A stretch of DNA of 36,703 bases, from assembly GCA_934121875.1 (NCBI GenBank), contig CAKOVG010000010.1:1-36703 (forward strand), read 5' to 3'. The notes below the pieces were generated by a model. The model was not told the DNA's origin, did no database searches, and saw nothing but the letters and a program-made list of their open reading frames with translations. A program made the position numbers and the translations under genes. Within the stretch, counting starts at the first letter, position 1, and each line of letters starts with the position of its first letter. This DNA is from an uncultured Clostridia bacterium. Its GTDB lineage: Bacteria; Bacillota; Clostridia; TANB77; CAG-508. Of the stretch, positions 30,464 through 36,703 are shown piece after piece.

Positions 30464-31582
30464 ATGAAAAAAATCAACAAAAAAACTATAATTTATACAA
30501 GTATAACAATCTTTATTATTGCAACATTAACAACTGCAATTTTAATAATGAATAATAAAAACAAATCACATGCTACAAGTGCAATGGAAGAAAAAGAAAA
30601 TCAAAATATAACAAATGAACCGATAGAAGAGTTCGCTAATTTAGAGGATTTAATAAAAACATCAAATGAAATAAAAGAAGAGAAAAAAGAAGAATCTAAG
30701 CCAATTAAAAAAACAAATACAGCAAAAAACACAAATACTAAGACAACGAGCAATATAAATAAAAATAAATATTACATAAAAGTCAATTATGGGGCACAAG
30801 TAGTTAATATATATACATATGATAAAAATGGAAAATATACGGTTCCAGTAAAAGCATTTGTATGTTCAACAGGAATAGAAACTCCAACTTCAGGAGTATA
30901 TAAAATACCTGCTAAAATAAAATGGTGTTATATGTACGGAGATGTATATGCACAGTACTGCACTCAAATAGTGGGGGATATTTTATTTCATTCAGTTCCA
31001 TATTTAAAAAGAAGTAATGATACACTTGAATATTGGGCGTATGACAAACTTGGAACCAAAGATTCATTAGGATGTGTTAGGTTAACAGCTAGAGATGCTA
31101 AATGGATATTTGATAATGTATCTTACGGAACACAAGTAGAATTTTATTCTGATACTAATCCAGGGCCATTAGGAAAACCTACTGCTAAAAAGATTTCAAA
31201 TGCACCTAAAGATTTAAGAAATTGGGATCCAACAGATCCAGATCTTAAAAACCCATGGAGAACATACAAACCGGAGAAAAAGGACAATACAAATACTATT
31301 AAAGATACAAATATAGAAACAAGTAAAAATAATACTGTGGAAGAAAATGCTGGTAGTAATAAAGAAAATACAAATCAAGTAAATAATGAAGACCAAGAAA
31401 ATAAAACATCAAATGAGGTTTCAAATGAGAACGAAAATAACCAGACATCGAACGAAAATCAAAATAATCAGGAATCTAATACAACTTCAAGTGAAAAAAA
31501 TACAATAAATTCAAATGATAATGAAACACAAAACAAAGAAATTAGCAACAATACAGAAAAATCTAAAATAACTAATACTTAA
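30464..31582 (+). CDS. L,D-transpeptidase (YkuD family) with an Asn/Glu/Ser-rich tail
   Basis: This 372-residue envelope protein has a basic N-terminus and one membrane helix (IIYTSITIFIIATLTTAILIM, about 9-29), a charged linker, and a YkuD catalytic domain at about 100-235 that makes 3-3 peptidoglycan cross-links. The active site reads ILFHSVPYLK and DSLGCVRLTARDA, with the catalytic cysteine in SxGCxR. A proline-rich part (DPTDPDLKNPWRTY) follows, then about 100 residues of low-complexity Asn/Glu/Ser/Thr/Gln with no fold. ATG 30464 (MKKINKK) follows GGAAGAGG; a TTG at 30446 lies ahead of that ribosome site. Its stop is 20 bases from ychF. Confidence 0.9.
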   Translation: MKKINKKTIIYTSITIFIIATLTTAILIMNNKNKSHATSAMEEKENQNITNEPIEEFANLEDLIKTSNEIKEEKKEESKPIKKTNTAKNTNTKTTSNINKNKYYIKVNYGAQVVNIYTYDKNGKYTVPVKAFVCSTGIETPTSGVYKIPAKIKWCYMYGDVYAQYCTQIVGDILFHSVPYLKRSNDTLEYWAYDKLGTKDSLGCVRLTARDAKWIFDNVSYGTQVEFYSDTNPGPLGKPTAKKISNAPKDLRNWDPTDPDLKNPWRTYKPEKKDNTNTIKDTNIETSKNNTVEENAGSNKENTNQVNNEDQENKTSNEVSNENENNQTSNENQNNQESNTTSSEKNTINSNDNETQNKEISNNTEKSKITNT

Positions 31583-31601
31583 AAATAGGAGGATTATTCA
31601 T

Positions 31602-32693
31602 ATGAAAATGGGGATAGTAGGATTACCAAATGTTGGTAAAAGCACATTATTTAATGCAATAACAAAAGCAGGCGCAGAGTGTGCTAATTATCCATTCTGT
31701 ACAATAGAACCCAATATTGGAGTTGTAGCAGTACCAGACGAACGCCTGAATAAACTAGCAGAAATTTATAAACCTCAAAAAGTAACTCCAGCAGTCATAG
31801 AATTTGTTGACATAGCAGGACTAGTAAAAGGTGCAAGTCATGGAGAAGGACTAGGAAATAAATTTTTATCACATATACGCGAAGTTGATAGCATTGTTGA
31901 AGTAGTTAGATGCTTTGAAGATTCAAATATAGTACATGTTGATGGAAGTATAAATCCAATTCGTGATATAGAGACTATAAATCTAGAACTTATATTTGCA
32001 GATATAGAAACTGTTGACAAAAGAATTGAAAATGCAAAAAAGAAAATAAAAGCAGATAAAAAATACCAAGATGAACTTGATGTTTTTGAAAAAATAAAAC
32101 AAGCTTTAGAAACTGGTAAATTAGCGCAAACATTATCTTTTACAGAAGAAGAAAAGGTAATAATTAAGGATGCATTTTTACTAACAATGAAGCCAATACT
32201 TTATGTTGCAAATGTTTCAGAGGAACAATTAAATGATGCTGAAAATGATAAAAATGTAAACTTAGTAAAAGAATATGCAGAAAAACAAGGAGCAGAGGTA
32301 ATTGCACTTTGCGTAAAAATTGAAGAAGAGTTGGCAAGTCTTAATGAGGAAGAAGAAAAAGAAATGTTAGAAGCATTAGGACTTAAAGAGTCTGGCTTAG
32401 ACAAAGTAATAAAAGCAAGTTACGATTTGCTAGGATTAATGTCGTTTTTAACAGCAGGAGAGCCAGAGGTAAGAGCTTGGACAATAAAAAAAGGAACTAA
32501 AGCGCCACAAGCAGCTGGAAAAATTCACAGTGACATTGAAAGAGGATTTATTCGTGCTGAAATAGTTTCTTATAATGATTTAATAAAAGAAGGTTCGATA
32601 AATGCTGTTAAAGAAAAAGGACTAATGCGTTCAGAAGGAAAAGAATATATTATGCAGGATGGAGATGTTGTTTTATTTAGATTTAATGTGTAA
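31602..32693 (+). CDS. ychF: Redox-regulated ATPase YchF (Obg family)
   Basis: YchF is a universal Obg-family P-loop protein that prefers ATP and binds ribosomes; it is linked to stress response. The 363-residue length is exact for the family. G1 is GIVGLPNVGKSTLFNAIT, switch and G3 appear in FVDIAGLVKGASHGEGLGNKFL, and the coiled hairpin spans about 130-200. The C-terminal TGS domain is visible in AGEPEVRAWTIKKGTKAPQA and ends GDVVLFRFNV. The ATG at 31602 follows AGGAGGATTATT. It lies 20 bases after the transpeptidase gene and may share its message. Confidence 0.97.
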   Translation: MKMGIVGLPNVGKSTLFNAITKAGAECANYPFCTIEPNIGVVAVPDERLNKLAEIYKPQKVTPAVIEFVDIAGLVKGASHGEGLGNKFLSHIREVDSIVEVVRCFEDSNIVHVDGSINPIRDIETINLELIFADIETVDKRIENAKKKIKADKKYQDELDVFEKIKQALETGKLAQTLSFTEEEKVIIKDAFLLTMKPILYVANVSEEQLNDAENDKNVNLVKEYAEKQGAEVIALCVKIEEELASLNEEEEKEMLEALGLKESGLDKVIKASYDLLGLMSFLTAGEPEVRAWTIKKGTKAPQAAGKIHSDIERGFIRAEIVSYNDLIKEGSINAVKEKGLMRSEGKEYIMQDGDVVLFRFNV

Positions 32694-32738
32694 TACAACA
32701 AAAAATTACAAAAATTTTCAAAAAAATGCATAAAAAAC

Positions 32739-32767
32739 TTGACTAATATAAAATAGAAGTGTAAAAT
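32739..32767 (+). promoter_or_regulatory. SigA-type promoter of the LPQTG gene
   Basis: TTGACT (32739-32744), 17 bases, TAAAAT (32762-32767). The leader of about 70 bases contains a perfect 9-bp hairpin (GTATAATAT 32784-32792 with ATATTATAC 32796-32804) that may affect expression. Confidence 0.68.
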
Positions 32768-32844
32768 ATTTATGAATGAAAATGTATAATATTTTATATT
32801 ATACAAATAATATAAATATCTAAAGAAAAAGGAGAATGAATATT

Positions 32845-33183
32845 ATGAAAACACAAAAAATTATTTTGGTACTTATCACAATTGTTATGTTAGTTACTTT
32901 AGTTGCACCAGTTGTAAAAGCTACTGGAAATGGACAACTGACTATTATAGATGAGAATAACACTAATAACAATAACAATAATAATGAACAACAAAATACA
33001 AACAATGCAGTTAATAATGAACCATCAACAAATAATTCTTTAAACAATACATCAACAACTGGTGATTCAAAATTACCTCAAACAGGTGTAACAGAAAGTA
33101 CAATGCTATTTGTGTTTATAGCAATTTGTATAGCATCAGCAACATATGCGTATGTTAAAGTTAAAAATTATAAAAATATTTAA
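32845..33183 (+). CDS. Small LPQTG-anchored surface protein
   Basis: The 112-residue protein has a signal peptide (KIILVLITIVMLVTLVAPVVKA, about 5-26, with an Ala-Thr cleavage context), a low-complexity middle rich in Asn, Thr and Ser (TNNNNNNNEQQNTNN), and a sortase sorting signal at the end: LPQTG at about 81-85, a hydrophobic segment (TMLFVFIAICIASATYAYV) and a positively charged tail (KVKNYKNI). Mature length is only about 55 residues, so it cannot be a large adhesin. ATG 32845 was preferred to ATG 32836 because GGAG is 10 bases ahead of it and too close to the other. The sortase gene lies immediately after, on the other strand. Confidence 0.88.
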   Translation: MKTQKIILVLITIVMLVTLVAPVVKATGNGQLTIIDENNTNNNNNNNEQQNTNNAVNNEPSTNNSLNNTSTTGDSKLPQTGVTESTMLFVFIAICIASATYAYVKVKNYKNI

Positions 33184-33192
33184 TTAAAGAAT

Positions 33193-33219
33193 AACAAGCA
33201 GATTTAGTCTGCTTGTTTT
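33193..33219. terminator. Bidirectional terminator between the LPQTG gene and its sortase
   Basis: AACAAGCAGA (33193-33202) and TCTGCTTGTT (33208-33217) pair over 10 bp around TTTAG and lead into TTTT. It overlaps the stop of the convergent sortase gene. Confidence 0.82.
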
Positions 33220-33908
33220 GATTTTATTACTAATCTTTTTGAATTGTTAGCGTTGTTACAAGTTATAAGAGTAACTATTTTTTTTCCTGAAGTATTTTGA
33301 GATGTACAAGATAAATCATCTTCACGAACTTCAAACCTACCATATACTTCATAAGTATTTTGACTTCCATTCAAATCATAAATATCAATATGATCTCCGT
33401 TTGAAAGTTCAGAAAGTCTACTAAAAAATCTATTATCAATATAATTATGACCAACTATACACAAATTTCCTATTTCATTAGGCATTGGACCAGAGAACCT
33501 GCATACAGACATTTTTAATAAATCTTCATTACTATAAGATAAAATTGGATAAATCAAATCTATTTTATTAATTTTAATCATACCGATAACAAATGGAGTT
33601 TCAGAGTTTACTGCAGAATCATTATAAGAATTGTTTTGATATAAAGTAGTCAGGCTATAATTGTTAAGTAGGTTTTTAGAGAACTTTTCCTTTTTATTTG
33701 AATCAATATATTTAAAAATGATAACAAAGCAAGTTCCTAAAGCTATAAGGCTAGAAAAAACAAACTGCAATTTGTATTTATTTTTCTTCAAATATTGCAG
33801 TAATTTATATTTAAATTTATCTTCTTCATAAGAAATTTCAAAAATATCATTTCCAAATTCAACTTTAATATTGTTGCTTATATAATTTTTATCTAAAATT
33901 TGATTCAT
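33204..33908 (-). CDS. Sortase
   Basis: Sortases are membrane-bound cysteine transpeptidases that cut LPxTG-type motifs and join the protein to the cell wall. This 234-residue protein has an unusually long cytosolic head (about 45 residues, acidic then basic), one membrane helix (LQFVFSSLIALGTCFVIIF, about 48-66) and an extracellular sortase domain with the catalytic histidine in LCIVGHNYID, the cysteine in KIVTLITCNNA and the arginine in KRLVIKS. The single-domain plan with an N-terminal helix fits class D/E-like or class A-like enzymes; I cannot assign a class. The likely substrate is the LPQTG protein encoded next to it. ATG 33908 follows AAAGGTGATAT. Confidence 0.9.
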   Translation of the reverse strand: MNQILDKNYISNNIKVEFGNDIFEISYEEDKFKYKLLQYLKKNKYKLQFVFSSLIALGTCFVIIFKYIDSNKKEKFSKNLLNNYSLTTLYQNNSYNDSAVNSETPFVIGMIKINKIDLIYPILSYSNEDLLKMSVCRFSGPMPNEIGNLCIVGHNYIDNRFFSRLSELSNGDHIDIYDLNGSQNTYEVYGRFEVREDDLSCTSQNTSGKKIVTLITCNNANNSKRLVIKSKQAD

Positions 33909-34040
33909 TTATATCACCTTTTTGATTAGTATTAACAAAAAATCAAAATTTATTAAAAAAATTTAAAAAAAAGATGTAAAAGTAAATAATCTATGATAGA
34001 ATATAACATATAAATTTAATATTGAGGAGAGTGTTTATAA

Positions 34041-34757
34041 TTGGCTGAATTAAAGTATAAAAGAGTACTATTAAAGCTTAGTGGTGAAGCACTTGCAGGA
34101 GAAACAAAGCATGGAGTAAATGCAGAAACAATAGGAAAAGTTTGTGACCGTGTAAAAGAACTTGTTGATTTAGGTGCAGAAGTGGCAATTGTTGTAGGCG
34201 GGGGGAACTTTTGGAGAGGAAAAAATGGTCATGATATGGAAAGAACTACCTCTGACTATATGGGAATGTTAGCTACATGTATGAATGGCTTAGCTTTACA
34301 AGATACATTAGAAGCTAAAGGAGTTCCAGCTAGACTTCAAACAGCAGTTGAAATGAGAACTATTGCTGAGCAATATATAAAAAGAAAAGCTGATAAACAT
34401 TTAGCAAATAAAAAAGTAGTTATTTTTGGTGGAGGAACTGGAAGTCCATTTTTTACAACTGATACAGCAGCAGCTTTAAGAGCAGCAGAAATCGAAGCAG
34501 ATGCAATATTAGTAGGAAAAACTATTGATGGAGTATATTCAGATGATCCAAAACTTAATCCAAAAGCAGTTAAATTTGATGAAATTACATATATGGATGT
34601 TTTAAATAAAAATTTAAAAGTAATGGATTCAACAGCAATATCTTTATGCAAAGACAATAATATACCACTTATAGTATTTGCAATTGATGAACCAGAAAAT
34701 ATGATAAAAGCAATCAAAGGTGAAAAAGTAGGCACTTTTGTTGGAAATAAAAATTAA
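34041..34757 (+). CDS. pyrH: UMP kinase
   Basis: PyrH phosphorylates UMP to UDP for RNA, DNA and wall-precursor synthesis. The 238-residue amino-acid-kinase-fold protein has VLLKLSGEALAG at the N-terminus, VVGGGNFWRGKN (about 52-63), the segment DYMGMLATCMNGLALQDTLE, and VIFGGGTGSPFFTTDTAAAL with the ATP-binding loop. The start is TTG 34041, with GAGGAG about 11 bases ahead; no ATG is available nearby and the N-terminus is normal from here. frr follows 19 bases later, as in many bacteria, while rpsB and tsf, commonly ahead of pyrH, are absent. Confidence 0.96.
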   Translation: MAELKYKRVLLKLSGEALAGETKHGVNAETIGKVCDRVKELVDLGAEVAIVVGGGNFWRGKNGHDMERTTSDYMGMLATCMNGLALQDTLEAKGVPARLQTAVEMRTIAEQYIKRKADKHLANKKVVIFGGGTGSPFFTTDTAAALRAAEIEADAILVGKTIDGVYSDDPKLNPKAVKFDEITYMDVLNKNLKVMDSTAISLCKDNNIPLIVFAIDEPENMIKAIKGEKVGTFVGNKN

Positions 34758-34776
34758 ATTATAAGGAGATAAAATT

Positions 34777-35325
34777 ATGTTAAACAATGTATATGAAGAA
34801 AAAATGAATAAAACAATTAGTGTTTTTGAAGAAAATTTATCAGAAATAAGAGCAGGTAGAGCAAATCCTGCAATATTAAACAAAATTACAGTAGACTATT
34901 ATGGTGTTTCAACACCAATAAATCAAGTAGCCGGTATCTCTGTACCAGAAGCTAGAATGATTTTAATTCAACCATGGGATATAAATCTTTTAAAAGAAAT
35001 TGAAAAAGAAATTTTAAAATCTGATATAGGAATTAATCCAAATAATGATGGAAAAGTAATAAGATTAAACTTTCCTGAATTAAATGAAGAAAGAAGAAAA
35101 GAAATAGTAAAAGATATAAAAAAATTAGCTGAAGAAGCTAGGGTAGCAATTCGTTCAATTAGAAGAGAGGCAATGGATGAAGCTAAAGAATTACAAAAAA
35201 AATCTGAGATAACAGAAGATGATTTAAAAAATGAAGAAAATGAAATTCAAAAGTTAACAGATAAAAAAGTTGAAGAGATTGACAGTATGTTGGCTAGTAA
35301 AGAAAAGGAAATTATGAGCATATAA
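34777..35325 (+). CDS. frr: Ribosome recycling factor
   Basis: RRF, with EF-G, splits the post-termination ribosome. The 182-residue protein is in the normal range (about 185) and shows the family path: ISVFEENLSEIRAGRANPAI at the start, VDYYGVSTPINQVAGISVPE, PWDINLLKEIEKEILKSDIG, NLNPNNDGKVIRLNFPEL-type block (GINPNNDGKVIRLNFPEL here), and RRKEIVKDIKKLAEEARVAI with the long helices of domain I. ATG 34777 follows ATAAGGAGAT. It is co-transcribed with pyrH; a structured RNA separates it from uppS. Confidence 0.97.
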   Translation: MLNNVYEEKMNKTISVFEENLSEIRAGRANPAILNKITVDYYGVSTPINQVAGISVPEARMILIQPWDINLLKEIEKEILKSDIGINPNNDGKVIRLNFPELNEERRKEIVKDIKKLAEEARVAIRSIRREAMDEAKELQKKSEITEDDLKNEENEIQKLTDKKVEEIDSMLASKEKEIMSI

Positions 35326-35330
35326 ATTAT

Positions 35331-35436
35331 AAAAAGAATCAGCAGTTTGCTATGTTACAGAATATTAAAAACGTGGCTATGAGCTATTGACTTTTAGTAT
35401 TCTATACCTTGCAATCTACTAATTCTTTTTAGAATT
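35331..35436 (+). other. Large structured RNA region between frr and uppS
   Basis: An outer imperfect stem of about 20 bp joins 35331-35350 (AAAAAGAAT...TTTGC) to 35411-35430 (GCAA...ATTCTTTTT). An inner 11-bp stem joins GAATATTAAAA (35360-35370) to TTTTAGTATTC (35392-35402) with one G-U. An apical 6-bp stem (35373-35378 with 35382-35387) closes it. The 3' arm ends in TTTTT, as in a terminator. A competing hairpin AATTCT/AGAATT (35421-35426, 35431-35436) uses the same bases as the outer 3' arm. It does not match any riboswitch class I know. The uppS ribosome site follows directly. Confidence 0.6.
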
Positions 35437-35454
35437 AAGAAAAGGTGGAGAAAT

Positions 35455-36162
35455 ATGGAAGAAAAGTTATTACCAAAACATATTGCAATTATAATGGACG
35501 GAAACCGTAGATGGGCTAGAGAAAAAGACCTAGATTACAGATTAGGACATAAAGAGGGAGCAGAAACATTAAGAAAAATTGCTAAGTATGCCAATAAAAT
35601 TGGTATAAAATATTTAACAGTATATGCTTTTTCAACAGAAAACTGGAAAAGAACCAAAGAAGAAGTTGGAGCTTTAATGATCTTACTTCAAAAATATTTG
35701 GAAGAATTTTTAAGTAGCGATGATTTTGAAAATATTAAAGTTAATATGCTAGGAAATATTGCTGATTTAGATACAGGACTTCAAAAAAGTATACATAAAA
35801 TAATAGAAAAAACAAAGAATAATACAGGTTTAGTGTTGAATATTGCATTTAACTATGGCGGAAGAGATGAGATAGTAAGAGCAGTTAGAAAAATAGCAGA
35901 AGATGTAAAAGAAAATAAAATAAATGTTGAAGACATTAACGAACAAACTATTTCAAATTCACTATATACTGCTGGACAGTTAGAACCAGACTTGTTAATT
36001 CGTACAAGTGGAGAACAAAGACTTAGCAATTTCCTTTTATGGCAACTTGCTTATACAGAATTTTATTTTGTACAAAAATATTGGCCAGATTTTTCAGAAC
36101 AAGATTTAGCTGAAGCAATATCAGTTTTTGAAAAAAGAAATCGTAAATTTGGTGGAAAGTAA
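35455..36162 (+). CDS. uppS: Undecaprenyl diphosphate synthase (cis-prenyltransferase)
   Basis: UppS extends farnesyl diphosphate with eight isopentenyl units in cis to make undecaprenyl diphosphate, the lipid carrier for peptidoglycan and teichoic acid. The 235-residue protein has the conserved first motif HIAIIMDGNRRWAREK (catalytic Asp in MDGN), then GHKEGAETLRKI, TVYAFSTENWKR, FNYGGRDEIVRAV and DLLIRTSGEQRLSNFLLWQL followed by AYTEFYF. All family regions are present. ATG 35455 follows AAAAGGTGGAG. cdsA starts 23 bases after its stop, the usual order uppS-cdsA. Confidence 0.96.
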   Translation: MEEKLLPKHIAIIMDGNRRWAREKDLDYRLGHKEGAETLRKIAKYANKIGIKYLTVYAFSTENWKRTKEEVGALMILLQKYLEEFLSSDDFENIKVNMLGNIADLDTGLQKSIHKIIEKTKNNTGLVLNIAFNYGGRDEIVRAVRKIAEDVKENKINVEDINEQTISNSLYTAGQLEPDLLIRTSGEQRLSNFLLWQLAYTEFYFVQKYWPDFSEQDLAEAISVFEKRNRKFGGK

Positions 36163-36185
36163 ACAATAGAGAGGTTATTTTTTAT

Positions 36186-36703
36186 ATGAATGTAAAAAGA
36201 GTTGTATCAGGATTAGTTTTGTTTCCAGTTGCAGCAATTATATTAATTTTAGGAAATAAATATGTAGTTGATGTAGCGGTAGCAATACTAGCAATTATGT
36301 GTTTACATGAATTTTATAAAGCATTTAGGACAGGCGAAAAAGCAAATCCAATTACATGGATAGGCTATGTTCTAGCAGGAATGATTTCTATAATTCATGT
36401 ATTACCAAAAGAATGGACGGTAAAAACTATAGGACTATTATTACCAATAACTTTGTGCATTTTATTTTTATATGTTATTATAAAAAATTTAAAAGTTAAT
36501 ATAATAGATATAGCAGTTACCTTTTTTGGAATATTCTATATAGTAATATTTTTAATGTATATTTCTGTAATTCATGAGAACTTGGAACATGGAAAATTAC
36601 TAATTTGGTTTGTATTTCTTACAGCATGGGGCACTGATATATTTGCTTATGTTGTTGGAAAGACAATGGGTAAGCATCACTTTACAGAAATTAGCCCTAA
36701 AAA
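36186..36703 (+). CDS. cdsA: Phosphatidate cytidylyltransferase, N-terminal part (partial)
   Basis: CdsA makes CDP-diacylglycerol from phosphatidic acid and CTP, the precursor used by PgsA. The frame starts at ATG 36186 (MNVKRVVSGLVLFPVAAIIL) after GAGAGGTT and stays open to the window end, so about 172 residues are visible and the C-terminal catalytic signature is missing. At least five membrane helices are visible, and WGTDIFAYVVGKTMGKHHFTEISPKK is the beginning of the conserved C-terminal region of the family. Position after uppS supports the call. Confidence 0.88.
   Translation, partial: MNVKRVVSGLVLFPVAAIILILGNKYVVDVAVAILAIMCLHEFYKAFRTGEKANPITWIGYVLAGMISIIHVLPKEWTVKTIGLLLPITLCILFLYVIIKNLKVNIIDIAVTFFGIFYIVIFLMYISVIHENLEHGKLLIWFVFLTAWGTDIFAYVVGKTMGKHHFTEISPK

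Noticed and set aside
35331..35430. MITE or other miniature mobile element between frr and uppS
   Set aside because: Terminal inverted repeats are present, but no clear target-site duplication and no second copy was noticed in the window; a structured leader RNA fits better.
1..36703. CRISPR array, prophage or insertion sequence
   Set aside because: No regularly spaced repeats, transposase, integrase other than XerD, or phage structural genes were seen.

Overview
The window is about 36.7 kb of strongly A+T-rich, gene-dense chromosomal DNA. Codons are A/T-ending, strong GGAGG-type ribosome sites precede most genes, and SigA promoters of the TTGACA-17-TATAAT type are easy to find. Sporulation genes (sigH, spoIIM), a sortase with an LPQTG protein, a dlt operon and a tRNA with an encoded CCA point to a low-GC, endospore-forming Gram-positive of the class Clostridia. 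Species cannot be fixed from the sequence. I see no prophage, insertion sequence, rRNA or CRISPR array.

Layout. (1) 1-3120: the 3' end of mfd, a TrmH/SpoU RNA methyltransferase, an orphan fragment that looks 5'-truncated, a minus-strand CinA/PncC-like gene with an unfamiliar N-terminal half, and a small membrane-protein cassette with a perfect promoter and an apparent frameshift. (2) 3200-6935: a MacB-type ABC ATPase and a very large FtsX-like permease with an extracellular coiled coil, split by a frameshift near 5009. (3) 6978-8372: asnS on the minus strand. (4) 8578-13034: a D-alanylation operon in the order dltA-dltC-dltB-dltD. (5) 13088-13399: a minus-strand orphan gene of markedly higher G+C. 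(6) 13551-17017: permease-ATPase-permease ABC exporter behind a perfect promoter, followed closely by uvrB. (7) 19000-23200: a CmpB-like membrane protein, rnhA (minus), tmcAL, coaE and two unknown genes. (8) 23281-28895: EndoQ-type PHP nuclease, spoIIM, xerD, pgsA and ligA. (9) 28923-31582: an unknown small gene, a second higher-G+C orphan, sigH, tRNA-Thr(GGT) and an L,D-transpeptidase. (10) 31602-36703: ychF, an LPQTG surface protein with a convergent sortase, then pyrH, frr, uppS and the start of cdsA.

Together the window mixes DNA repair (mfd, uvrB, endoQ, ligA), translation and RNA maintenance (trmH-like, asnS, tmcAL, frr, tRNA), and envelope building or defence (dlt, ABC exporters, L,D-transpeptidase, sortase system, pgsA, uppS, cdsA). 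The dlt operon and the neighbouring permease-ATPase-permease exporter could both serve resistance to cationic antimicrobial peptides; that is inference.

The least expected signals are: two unrelated small orphan genes (13088-13399 minus, 29246-29518 plus) that are richer in G+C than everything around them, each with its own promoter and terminator and with almost identical ribosome-site leaders; a small membrane-protein gene under a perfect promoter whose two halves lie in different frames; a large structured, possibly two-state RNA between frr and uppS; and terminator-like hairpins placed directly before the ribosome sites of pgsA and endoQ. None of these amounts to proof of a new system.
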